Shown: positions 17,068 to 23,848 of the stretch, in pieces
How the letters are laid out: every line of letters begins with the position of its first letter
Position numbering within the stretch: the first letter of the stretch is position 1
Source of the DNA: Oscillospiraceae bacterium
GTDB taxonomy: Bacteria > Bacillota > Clostridia > Oscillospirales > Acutalibacteraceae
Assembly (NCBI GenBank): GCA_015066245.1
Contig: SVOS01000002.1
Span: 1 to 50,999, forward strand
Length of the DNA stretch: 50,999 bases
Direction: 5' to 3'
Notes under the pieces: model-generated
The model's database searches: none
Told to the model about the DNA's origin: nothing
What the model saw: the letters and a program-made list of their open reading frames with translations, nothing else
Program-made: the position numbers and the translations under genes

Positions 17068-19284
17068 TCAATGGTTGTTTCTTCTGCCGCGGAAGTTGCC
17101 GCCGTTTCTGCCGCCCTCACGACGAGGTCTGTCGGCAGCGGGGTCGTTCTCGGGTGTTAAGCCGTCAACCTCAATAAGAACAGCTCTTCTGGAGAGGTTA
17201 AGTCTGCCCTTATCGTCGATTTCCATTACCTTAACGCGGATAACATCGCCAACGTTAACAACGTCTGATACCTTCTCGGTACGCTTAACGTCAAGCTGAG
17301 AAACATGCACAAGACCCTCTTTGCCGGGAGCAATCTCAACAAATGCACCAAACTCCATAAGTCTTGTAACCTTACCGAGGAACATTGCACCGGGCTCGGG
17401 GTCAACTGCGATTGTCTCAACGATGCTTAAAGCACGCTTACAATTCTCAGCGTCAACACCGCTTACGAATACGTGACCGAACTCGCCGTCTTCTTCGATG
17501 TCAATCTTAACCTGGCACTCTGCCTGAATCTCCTTGATTACCTTGCCGCCCTTGCCGATAACCTCAGAAATCTTATCAGCAGGAATAGTTGTGGTAAGCA
17601 TCTTGGGAGCATATTTGGAAAGCTCTGCTCTGGGCTCAGGAATAGCCTTGAGCATGATTTCGTCTAAGATATAATTTCTTGCCTCGTGAGTTTTCTCAAG
17701 TGCTTCTTTGATGATTTCGGGAGTAAGACCTGAGATTTTGAGGTCCATCTGGATAGCTGTTATACCGTCTCTTGTACCTGCTACCTTAAAGTCCATATCG
17801 CCGAAGAAGTCCTCAACGCCCTGGATGTCAACCATTGTCATCCAACGCTCGCCCTCGGTAATAAGACCGCAGGAGATACCTGCAACGGGAGCCTTGATGG
17901 GAACACCTGCATCCATAAGAGCAAGTGTAGAACCGCAAACGGAACCCTGAGAAGTAGAACCGTTGGAAGAAAGAATCTCGGATACGAGACGGATAGCATA
18001 GGGGAATTCCTCAACAGAGGGAATTACGGGAGCAAGAGCTCTCTCTGCAAGAGCACCATGGCCGATTTCACGTCTGCCGGGACCGCGGCTAGGCTTTGTC
18101 TCACCAACAGAGTAGCTGGGGAAGTTGTAGTGGTGCATATAGCGCTTGTACTCTTCCTCGTCGATACCGTCTAAAAGCTGCTGGTCGGATACAGGGCCAA
18201 GTGTAGCAATTGTAAGAACCTGTGTCTGACCTCTTGTAAAGAGACCTGAACCGTGAACTCTGGGAAGAACGCCTACCTCAGATGCGAGAGGACGGATGTC
18301 GTTCATACCTCTGCCGTCAACACGCTTCTGCTCGTCAAGGAGCCAGCGGCGAACGATAAACTTCTGAGTTTTGTAGAGGCACTCGTCGATTTTAGCCTCA
18401 CACTCGGGATAAAGCTCGTCGAACTTCTCGTGAACTGCCTCGTAAATGGGCTTGAGTCTTTCGTCACGAACTGTTTTGTCGTCTGTGTCAAGAGCGTACT
18501 TGATATCTTCCTCAGCGAAAGCCTTGATAGCCTCGAACATGTCGTGGTCGGGCTCGTTTGAGGGGTAGCTGAATTTTTCTTTGCCGATTTCAGCCTGGAT
18601 GCCCTTGATAAACTCGATAATGGGCTGGTTAGCCTCGTGGCCTGCCATAATAGCATTGTACATAACTTCGTCGCTTACGCAGTCAGCACCTGCCTCAATC
18701 ATGGCAACTCTGCTGTCTGTGGATGCAACGGTTGTAGCCATCTTGGAGCGTTCTCTCTGCTCTGCAGTGGGGTTGATAACGATTTCGCCGTCAACATAGC
18801 CTACAGAAACGCTGCTGATAGGACCGTTCCAGGGAATGTCAGAGATAGAAAGCGCAAGAGATACACCAACCATAGCTGCAATCTCGGGAGCACAGTCGGA
18901 GTCAACGCTCATTACTGTACAAACGATGGAAACATCGTTTCTCATATCCTTGGGGAAAAGGGGACGGATGGGTCTGTCGATAACACGGCTTGTAAGGATA
19001 GCCTTCTCGGAAGGTCTGCCCTCACGCTTTAAGAAGCTGCCGGGAATCTTACCAACAGAATAGAGCTTCTCCTCAAAGTCAACGGAAAGAGGGAAGAAGT
19101 CGATGCCGTCTCTGGGCTTTGCAGCAGCAGTAACAGCAACGTGAACTACTGTTTCGCCGTAGCGAACAAAGCAAGCGCCGTTTGCAAGCTGAGTTGTCTT
19201 ACCGGTTTCGATAACCAAAGGTCTGCCTGCAAATTCGGTTTCAAAAGTTCTGTACTTGTCAAATGTCATCATAGAATTTGCCAT
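17068..19284 (-). CDS. pnp: polynucleotide phosphorylase
   Basis: A 738-residue PNPase, a phosphorolytic 3'-to-5' exoribonuclease trimer. Two RNase PH domains (about 12-235 and 325-550) flank a helical domain; KH (about 565-620, ISEVIGKGGKVIKEIQAEC) and S1 (about 630-700, GKVTRLMEFGAFVEIAPGKEGLVHVSQL) follow. The C-terminus is an Arg/Gly/Asn-rich tail (RREGGRNGGNFRGRRNNH), a likely extra RNA-binding region. ATG follows AGGAGGATTTTATT. It lies downstream of rpsO, the arrangement found in most bacteria. Confidence 0.97.
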   Translation of the reverse strand: MANSMMTFDKYRTFETEFAGRPLVIETGKTTQLANGACFVRYGETVVHVAVTAAAKPRDGIDFFPLSVDFEEKLYSVGKIPGSFLKREGRPSEKAILTSRVIDRPIRPLFPKDMRNDVSIVCTVMSVDSDCAPEIAAMVGVSLALSISDIPWNGPISSVSVGYVDGEIVINPTAEQRERSKMATTVASTDSRVAMIEAGADCVSDEVMYNAIMAGHEANQPIIEFIKGIQAEIGKEKFSYPSNEPDHDMFEAIKAFAEEDIKYALDTDDKTVRDERLKPIYEAVHEKFDELYPECEAKIDECLYKTQKFIVRRWLLDEQKRVDGRGMNDIRPLASEVGVLPRVHGSGLFTRGQTQVLTIATLGPVSDQQLLDGIDEEEYKRYMHHYNFPSYSVGETKPSRGPGRREIGHGALAERALAPVIPSVEEFPYAIRLVSEILSSNGSTSQGSVCGSTLALMDAGVPIKAPVAGISCGLITEGERWMTMVDIQGVEDFFGDMDFKVAGTRDGITAIQMDLKISGLTPEIIKEALEKTHEARNYILDEIMLKAIPEPRAELSKYAPKMLTTTIPADKISEVIGKGGKVIKEIQAECQVKIDIEEDGEFGHVFVSGVDAENCKRALSIVETIAVDPEPGAMFLGKVTRLMEFGAFVEIAPGKEGLVHVSQLDVKRTEKVSDVVNVGDVIRVKVMEIDDKGRLNLSRRAVLIEVDGLTPENDPAADRPRREGGRNGGNFRGRRNNH

Positions 19285-19457
19285 AATAAAATCCTCCTGT
19301 AAAAAATATATATTTCACAGGGTTTCAGTTACATTTAGCAATAAAACCAAGCCTTTAAGCCTTATAAAAGCTTCGTTTTACCGCTAATCTGCAACAAATA
19401 AAACCCTGCAATTAAAGAGCAATCAGATAAACCGAGTCACTCTCAAAAACGAAGTAC

Positions 19458-19485
19458 AGGGCAAACGGCGTGAGCCGTCTGCCCT
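19458..19485 (-). promoter_or_regulatory. hairpin between rpsO and pnp
   Basis: AGGGCA-A-ACGGC pairs with GCCGT-C-TGCCCT around a GTGA loop just after the rpsO stop. There is no T-run after it on the minus strand, so it fits an RNA-processing or stability hairpin between the cotranscribed genes better than a terminator. Confidence 0.6.
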
Positions 19486-19496
19486 TTAAAGCGTAA

Positions 19497-19760
19497 TTAT
19501 TTACGGATACCGAGACGAGCGATAATAGAACGATATCTCTCAATGTCAACCTTTGTGAGGTAGTTGAGAAGAGCTCTTCTCTGACCAACTAACATAAGGA
19601 GACCGCGGCGGCTGTGGTGGTCCTTCTTGTGAACCTTGAGGTGCTCAGTAAGGTCAGAAATTCTCTTGGATAAGAGAGCAATCTGAACTTCAGGAGAACC
19701 TGTGTCGCCTTCGTGTGTTGCGTACTCGGCAATAATTGCCTGCTTTTCTTCTTTAAGCAT
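19497..19760 (-). CDS. rpsO: 30S ribosomal protein S15
   Basis: An 87-residue S15, of family length, binding the 16S rRNA central domain. [55 protein letters not shown] is diagnostic. ATG follows AAAGGTGGAATAACA. A strong promoter (TTTACA-17-TATAAT) and a folded leader of about 99 nt precede it; in several phyla S15 represses its own mRNA by binding a leader structure. Confidence 0.98.
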   Translation of the reverse strand: MLKEEKQAIIAEYATHEGDTGSPEVQIALLSKRISDLTEHLKVHKKDHHSRRGLLMLVGQRRALLNYLTKVDIERYRSIIARLGIRK

Positions 19761-19800
19761 TGTTATTCCACCTTTTTATAATATTACCCACAGTCATAGG

Positions 19801-19839
19801 TACGGGACGGTGAAGTGCCGAGTGTCGGCATACCCCGTA
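19801..19839 (-). promoter_or_regulatory. structured rpsO leader, candidate S15 autoregulatory element
   Basis: In the rpsO leader TACGGG pairs with CCCGTA, enclosing an inner hairpin TGCCGA-CAC-TCGGCA (given as the minus-strand RNA). A palindrome GGCTTAAGCC sits at the predicted 5' end. The layout, a closed outer stem with an internal hairpin close to the ribosome site, suits S15 feedback control. Confidence 0.5.
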
Positions 19840-19865
19840 TCCAAGAGAGGGGCTTAAGCCTTGAT

Positions 19866-19894
19866 ATTATATCATACCGATATTAAAATGTAAA
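19866..19894 (-). promoter_or_regulatory. rpsO promoter
   Basis: On the minus strand TTTACA (19894-19889), 17 bp, TATAAT (19871-19866); predicted start about 19859. Confidence 0.8.
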
Positions 19895-19916
19895 GCTTTT
19901 TTTGCAAAAATCAGAA

Positions 19917-20273
19917 TTATTTGTTGCCCTTAATGAAACTGTGCATATATTCGATTGTCTTTGCTTGTTGTTCTTCGCTCAAAAGTCTGAAGGCTGCGAT
20001 GCACTTCTTCTCATCTGGATTCATGTTGTAGGTTTTGACACCCTTTATGTCAGACACCTTTACGGGAACATCGTTTGACGAAAGCAGGAAGTTCAGGTCA
20101 ACACTGAAGACCTTTGCCAGCTTCTTGAGGGTTGAGACGTCCGGCTCGGTTACGGAGCGTTCGTAGTTTGAGTAAGTGCTTCGGTCCACACTCAGGAGTT
20201 TTCCGATGTTTTCCTGAGTAAAGCCTGAGAGCTCTCTGAGCTGTTTTAACTTTTCTCCTAATTCCTTTGCCAT
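19917..20273 (-). CDS. XRE-family transcriptional regulator
   Basis: A 118-residue regulator with an N-terminal Cro/CI-type helix-turn-helix (about 7-62: LGEKLKQLRELSGFTQENIGKLLSVDRSTYSNYERSVTEPDVSTLKKLAKVFSV). The C-terminal half (63-118) carries EKKCIAAFRLLSEEQQAKTIEYM, a short helical dimerisation tail seen in single-domain clostridial repressors. Two matching 17-bp dyads lie upstream, one over its predicted transcription start and one between it and the tRNA promoter, so it is probably autoregulated. No obvious second target gene is adjacent except tRNA-Thr. Confidence 0.88.
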   Translation of the reverse strand: MAKELGEKLKQLRELSGFTQENIGKLLSVDRSTYSNYERSVTEPDVSTLKKLAKVFSVDLNFLLSSNDVPVKVSDIKGVKTYNMNPDEKKCIAAFRLLSEEQQAKTIEYMHSFIKGNK

Positions 20274-20288
20274 GGATAATCGCCTCGT

Positions 20289-20305
20289 TGTGATGTTTTA
20301 TCACA
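20289..20305. promoter_or_regulatory. operator dyad 1 of the XRE regulator
   Basis: TGTGAT-GTTTT-ATCACA, a perfect 6-5-6 inverted repeat. It lies just downstream of the -10 box TATAAT (minus strand, 20314-20309) of the XRE gene and covers the expected start site. Confidence 0.6.
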
Positions 20306-20342
20306 GACATTATAGGTTGAAAATCATTCGCACGCATTATTG

Positions 20343-20359
20343 TGTGAAGTATATTCACA
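20343..20359. promoter_or_regulatory. operator dyad 2 of the XRE regulator
   Basis: TGTGAA-GTATA-TTCACA, the same 6-5-6 form as dyad 1, 54 bp away centre to centre. It lies just upstream of the XRE -35 region and 22 bp before the tRNA-Thr -35 box. Confidence 0.6.
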
Positions 20360-20381
20360 ATTATGCGGGTGAAATTTTCTG

Positions 20382-20410
20382 TTGAAATCACAAAGCACCT
20401 ATAGTATAAT
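20382..20410 (+). promoter_or_regulatory. tRNA-Thr promoter
   Basis: TTGAAA (20382-20387), 17 bp, TATAAT (20405-20410); predicted start about 20417, 15 nt before the mature tRNA. Confidence 0.8.
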
Positions 20411-20431
20411 GAAAGAGACATATTTTTTCAG

Positions 20432-20507
20432 GCTGGTATAGCTCAGTCGGTAGAGCAGCTGATTCGTAATCAGCAGGTCGCGTGTTCAAGTCACGTTACC
20501 AGCTCCA
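20432..20507 (+). tRNA. tRNA-Thr (anticodon CGT)
   Basis: A full cloverleaf: acceptor GCTGGTA/TACCAGC, D arm with AGCTCAGTCGGTAGAGC, anticodon stem CTGAT/ATCAG-type with CGT at 20465-20467, T arm containing GTTCAAGTC, discriminator T and an encoded CCA (20505-20507). It reads ACG threonine codons. It has its own promoter and terminator as a single-tRNA transcript. Confidence 0.97.
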
Positions 20508-20510
20508 AAC

Positions 20511-20547
20511 AAAAACACCTCTCTTGTTTTGGCAAGAGAGGTGTTTT
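20511..20547 (+). terminator. tRNA-Thr terminator, left copy of a 37-bp direct repeat
   Basis: AACACCTCTCTTG pairs with CAAGAGAGGTGTT, then a T-run. An identical 37-bp copy lies at 21179-21215, 668 bp away, on the other side of the hairpin array and four-helix gene. Confidence 0.9.
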
Positions 20548-20549
20548 TG

Positions 20550-20717
20550 AATGATGTTTGCCTTTGGCAAATGATGTCACTTTGTTAATGATGTCGCCTG
20601 TGGCGATGATGTCGGCTTCGCCTAATGTAACAGGGCAAACATCGCACCATTGCGACCGACGGAAGCAACATCATTATGCGTAGCATAACATCATCTCGCC
20701 GTAGGCGATACATCATT
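20550..20717. repeat. dyad-symmetric hairpin array upstream of the four-helix gene
   Basis: Small hairpins TTTGCC-TTT-GGCAAA (20557-20571), TCGCC-TGT-GGCGA (20594-20606), GGC-TTC-GCC (20614-20622), TTATGC-GTA-GCATAA (20674-20688) and TCGCC-GTA-GGCGA (20696-20708) are separated by TGATG on the left half and CATCA on the right half. The ends AATGATGT (20550) and ACATCATT (20710) are perfect inverted repeats, so the entire 168 bp could fold into one branched cruciform. Confidence 0.8.
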
Positions 20718-20765
20718 GAAATGTTTTAAAATTTGCTATACAATAATACAAAAGGAGGCTATTTT

Positions 20766-21146
20766 ATGAAAGAAAACAGACTCATAGAACTATCTATGGA
20801 ATTTTCTGTTGATGTAATCAATCTTGTAAAGTATTTGAAATCCAAACATGAATCTATTATCTCCAATCAGATAGGACGAAGTGGAACAAGTATAGGCGCA
20901 AATATCCACGAGGCACAGTATGCACAAGGCAAGAAGGATTTTATCTCCAAACTAGAAATAGCCTTAAAAGAAGCCAGTGAAACCGGTTATTGGCTTGAAT
21001 TACTACACAGAACTAAATATATTGATGCAGAATATTATAAAACGCTTTCTGCAAAATGTACTTCTCTGCGTGTAATGCTGATTGCTTCTTGCCGAACAGC
21101 AAAAGAGAATACAAAACATGACAAGACAAATAATGAAAATTCTTAA
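20766..21146 (+). CDS. four-helix-bundle protein (S23/Avd-like)
   Basis: A 126-residue protein of the family named after 23S rRNA intervening-sequence proteins, related in fold to the Avd accessory protein of diversity-generating retroelements. Visible signatures are SMEFSVDVINLVKYLKSKHE, the conserved IGRSGTSIGANIHEAQYAQGKKDFISKLEIALKEASETGYWLELL and a final helix. The protein is basic and likely forms a pentameric or similar nucleic-acid-binding barrel, as known relatives do. ATG at 20766 follows AAAGGAGG; an upstream in-frame start would ignore that site. No reverse transcriptase or variable protein is nearby. It sits between two copies of one terminator, next to a hairpin array. Confidence 0.87.
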   Translation: MKENRLIELSMEFSVDVINLVKYLKSKHESIISNQIGRSGTSIGANIHEAQYAQGKKDFISKLEIALKEASETGYWLELLHRTKYIDAEYYKTLSAKCTSLRVMLIASCRTAKENTKHDKTNNENS

Positions 21147-21178
21147 CATTATACAATACACATACATTTCTCAAACAG

Positions 21179-21215
21179 AAAAACACCTCTCTTGTTTTGG
21201 CAAGAGAGGTGTTTT
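21179..21215. terminator. right copy of the 37-bp terminator repeat
   Basis: Identical over 37 bp to 20511-20547. It ends the four-helix gene on plus and, read in reverse, the lipoprotein gene on minus. Confidence 0.88.
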
Positions 21216-21238
21216 CAGCTTATATGATTATTTAACTT

Positions 21239-21889
21239 TTATTTAACTTTTTTGAAAGTAAGAGAAATGTCGCCGATTTCTGCGTTGTCTATTTCGATTG
21301 TCGTTGACATTGTATCGCCCTTAAGCTCTGTTTCACGATAGTCCTCAGACTTTTCAAGCTCCTCTTTTGTATCTTCGATATAGAGCTTGTTGCCGTCTAA
21401 CTTGTAGTAGCCTTCTTTCTCAACGCTGCTTGCCATCTGCTCAACAAGAGTATATCTGCTTCCGCCGAGAGCGGAGTCAATGAAGGTGTCTACTGTCATA
21501 CCGCTTGCAGTTACGATTTCTTCAAAGCTCATACCGCCTGTGAGGTCGGGGTTAGCATCAAAATATGCTGAGAATCTGTCAATCATGTTGTCAGCAAGTG
21601 CATCTGCACAGCTGTCAATTGTGCTTTCGTCAGCATAAAGCTTAGCTTTGCCCTCTTTGTCAAACTCAAAAATAAGGTCAAGAGTAATGCCACTGAATAC
21701 AAAGTAGTCTTCCATACCTGAGCCGTCTAAGTATTCGCCGAGATACTCATTGAGGTAATCGCTCACATTCCAAGTGCCTTTCCATGTGCCCTCGATAGAA
21801 GGTTTGCTGTCGCCACCGCATGCAGACATGCAAAGTGCAATTCCAAGTACCATTACAAGGCAAAGAATAGCAGATAATGTTCTTTTCAT
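21239..21889 (-). CDS. secreted lipoprotein of unknown function
   Basis: A 216-residue protein with a lipoprotein signal (MKRTLSAILCLVMVLGIALCMSACGGD, lipobox MSAC, Cys24). The mature part begins with SIEGTWKGTWN, a lipocalin/DUF-type strand pattern often found in small clostridial lipoproteins (IEGTW...KLYADES...KYYKLDGNKLYIED). It looks like a beta-barrel-like domain with helical inserts, on the outer face of the membrane. The role is unknown. AAGGAG precedes the ATG, and a TATAAT lies just upstream. Confidence 0.8.
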   Translation of the reverse strand: MKRTLSAILCLVMVLGIALCMSACGGDSKPSIEGTWKGTWNVSDYLNEYLGEYLDGSGMEDYFVFSGITLDLIFEFDKEGKAKLYADESTIDSCADALADNMIDRFSAYFDANPDLTGGMSFEEIVTASGMTVDTFIDSALGGSRYTLVEQMASSVEKEGYYKLDGNKLYIEDTKEELEKSEDYRETELKGDTMSTTIEIDNAEIGDISLTFKKVK

Positions 21890-22036
21890 AATTTTTCTCC
21901 TTACATTATAAAATTAAGCAAAGAGTTTTTTGCTCAAAACCCATGCTTATTAATGTAATTGTAACTCTAATACAGTAAAAAGTCAACTTTTGTCAATTAT
22001 TGTAAAGGAATATTTGTTGCAATTGAGGTTTAACAC

Positions 22037-22065
22037 TTGCAATTTTTATAAATATTAAGTAGAAT
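22037..22065 (+). promoter_or_regulatory. promoter of the dockerin gene
   Basis: TTGCAA (22037-22042), 17 bp, TAGAAT (22060-22065); predicted start about 22072, 25 nt before the ATG. Confidence 0.65.
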
Positions 22066-22096
22066 TAAATCAGATTAAGTGTGGAGGTATATTGTT

Positions 22097-22891
22097 ATGA
22101 TAAAAAAGATAATGGCGGCGATTCTCAGCGTAATGCTGGCGGTATCCGGTATAGCAGCCGTTTGTGCTACAGGAGACGATTTGCCGATTTTGCCCGTAGT
22201 TTTGTATAAGCAGGGCGACGTTAACCGTGATTCTAAGGTGAACATCAAAGATGCAACCCAGATTCAGAAGTATCTTGCACTTATGGTGGAGTTTGACAAA
22301 AAGCAGACAAAGCTCGCAGATGTTGACGGCAAAGAGGGCATAAGTATCAAGGATGTTACACACATCCAGAAGTGGATTGTAGGTCTTGTGGATGAGCTTT
22401 TCGGCGGTGAGGTTGCTACCCTTCCCGAGATAAATGCAACAACAATGCCCCAAGACCATAACACTGCAACTGCTCCTAATTATTCAAGTACACTCACAAC
22501 AGAAGAAATCCCGAGCTCTGCAGACGCAACCTCAGAGGCAACTGAGAGCACTTCCGAAAATTCTCAGCCTACCCACAAGCCCGAAGTGACAGAGAATACT
22601 GAAAATTCATCTGTACCTCAGGAAAACACAGAGGAAAGCTCGTCATCACTTGTGACAGACCCTGTGGAATCTTCCACATTCTCAGTACCTTCGACAGATA
22701 ATTCAGAGCCCCAGGATACAACACCCTCTGAGCCTGTATCATCTGAGATTGTTACCGACCCTGAGGAGTCCTCGGTTGCTACGGAGCCTTCCAGCGAAGC
22801 TGTTACAGAGCCTGTGTCCACCGAGGCTACGCAAACCACTACAAGAGACCCCAACAAGCCCATTGAGCTTCCTTTTGTTCCTGCAAGTTAA
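22097..22891 (+). CDS. secreted dockerin protein with Ser/Thr-rich tail
   Basis: A 264-residue protein: signal peptide (1-25), then a type I dockerin-like pair of calcium-binding segments. The first is GDVNRDSKVNIKDATQIQKYLA (about 39-60); the second is ADVDGKEGISIKDVTHIQKWIVG (about 75-97), in which the usual Asn/Asp calcium ligands are partly replaced (DGKEG). Then come about 150 residues of Ser/Thr/Glu/Pro-rich linker and a C-terminal PIELPFVPAS. There is no catalytic domain, so it may act as a scaffold adaptor or regulator of a cellulosome-like surface complex. ATG at 22097 follows GGAGGT. The next gene ends with the same tail. Confidence 0.82.
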   Translation: MIKKIMAAILSVMLAVSGIAAVCATGDDLPILPVVLYKQGDVNRDSKVNIKDATQIQKYLALMVEFDKKQTKLADVDGKEGISIKDVTHIQKWIVGLVDELFGGEVATLPEINATTMPQDHNTATAPNYSSTLTTEEIPSSADATSEATESTSENSQPTHKPEVTENTENSSVPQENTEESSSSLVTDPVESSTFSVPSTDNSEPQDTTPSEPVSSEIVTDPEESSVATEPSSEAVTEPVSTEATQTTTRDPNKPIELPFVPAS

Positions 22892-22914
22892 TTCTTAAAA
22901 TCTGAGGTATATAT

Positions 22915-23307
22915 ATGAAAATGAGAAAATCCATAATTTTTTTAATGTTGGTTTTGATTTTTGCGTTGATGATTTGCGGTTGCAACAGTGAGCAGAGCAC
23001 AAATGAGTCAACGGATAAAGCCGATATAATGGTTACTTCTTCTGAATCACAAACAACAGAGGCAGTTGTAACAGAAGAAAAAGCCACAGATGCTGAAATT
23101 TCCGGAAATTCTGATTCTGTGGGGATAATTCCTGATGAAGATGATTTGGAGATTATGACAGTTCCGCACTCGGAGCCTTCTGAGCAAAAGGATAAAACCG
23201 AGCCTGCAAGTAACGCTCCCGATTTCACCGAAACCGAACCCGTGCATCAGAACACACAACCTACAGAAAAAACAACTTACATAGAGCTTCCTTTTATACC
23301 TGTGTAA
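22915..23307 (+). CDS. Thr/Glu-rich lipoprotein with IELPFIP tail
   Basis: A 130-residue protein: lipoprotein signal (MKMRKSIIFLMLVLIFALMICGCNSE, lipobox ICGC), then a low-complexity Thr/Ser/Glu-rich chain and a C-terminal TYIELPFIPV. Low complexity suggests a flexible surface stalk. It is 23 bp downstream of the dockerin gene and shares its PIELPF[VI]P-type tail, so the two are probably one operon acting at the same site. A terminator follows. Confidence 0.8.
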   Translation: MKMRKSIIFLMLVLIFALMICGCNSEQSTNESTDKADIMVTSSESQTTEAVVTEEKATDAEISGNSDSVGIIPDEDDLEIMTVPHSEPSEQKDKTEPASNAPDFTETEPVHQNTQPTEKTTYIELPFIPV

Positions 23308-23320
23308 AATAACGAAGACA

Positions 23321-23348
23321 AACTCCTGCTTTTTGGCAGGAGTTTTTT
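23321..23348 (+). terminator. terminator of the dockerin-lipoprotein operon
   Basis: AACTCCTGC pairs with GCAGGAGTT, followed by six T. Confidence 0.88.
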
Positions 23349-23387
23349 ATGCAACCAAAATTAACATAATTTGTGAAAAATGATTGG

Positions 23388-23416
23388 TTGAGTATAGTAA
23401 ACATCAGTGATATAAT
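23388..23416 (+). promoter_or_regulatory. promoter of the XRE-AbrB/ABC operon
   Basis: TTGAGT (23388-23393), 17 bp, TATAAT (23411-23416). The predicted start at about 23423 excludes a translation start at 23422. Confidence 0.75.
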
Positions 23417-23439
23417 ACTGTGTGAAAGGAATGAAAAAT

Positions 23440-23847
23440 ATGATTGGTATGAATATTAAGTATTTACGAAACAAACGGGGCTTTTCACAGGAGGACTTAG
23501 CCGAGAAAATCGGAGTGTCCCGTCAGAGCGTGGCAAAATGGGAAAATGGCGAGTCTTTGCCCGATATCCAGAAATGTGCAGATATGGCTATGCTCTTTGA
23601 GGTGTCGCTTGATGCACTTGTAATGAGTCCTATTGATGAGACTGTTGAGGTCAGCGAAGAGCCATCTGAGGGCAGATATGTCTTCGGTATGGTTAAGGTA
23701 GGCGAGCGTGGTCAGGTGGTCATCCCCAAACACGCCAGAAAAGTGTATGACATCAAGGCAGGGGATAAGCTGCTGGTAGTAGGAGACAAACGCGGTATGG
23801 CGTTTGCAAAAATCGGTAAAATGCCTATTTTTACATTCGGAGGTTAA
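23440..23847 (+). CDS. XRE helix-turn-helix plus SpoVT/AbrB domain regulator
   Basis: A 135-residue fusion of an N-terminal XRE helix-turn-helix (about 3-58: IKYLRNKRGFSQEDLAEKIGVSRQSVAKWENGESLPD) with a C-terminal AbrB swapped-hairpin domain (about 84-130: GMVKVGERGQVVIPKHARKVYDIKAGDKLLVVGDKRGMAFAKI). Both halves can bind DNA, and this fusion is common in Clostridia ahead of ABC exporters. The ATG at 23440 fits the AAAGGA site and the predicted transcript start. It runs 2 bp into the ABC gene spacing and probably regulates that operon. Confidence 0.88.
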   Translation: MIGMNIKYLRNKRGFSQEDLAEKIGVSRQSVAKWENGESLPDIQKCADMAMLFEVSLDALVMSPIDETVEVSEEPSEGRYVFGMVKVGERGQVVIPKHARKVYDIKAGDKLLVVGDKRGMAFAKIGKMPIFTFGG

Positions 23848-23848
23848 T

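Noticed and set aside
20766..21146. Diversity-generating retroelement accessory gene
   Set aside because: The protein is Avd-like, but no reverse transcriptase, template repeat or variable C-type-lectin gene is in the window.
22840..22891. Sortase signal LPFVP at the end of the dockerin protein
   Set aside because: Motif does not match LPxTG, and no hydrophobic segment or positive tail follows.
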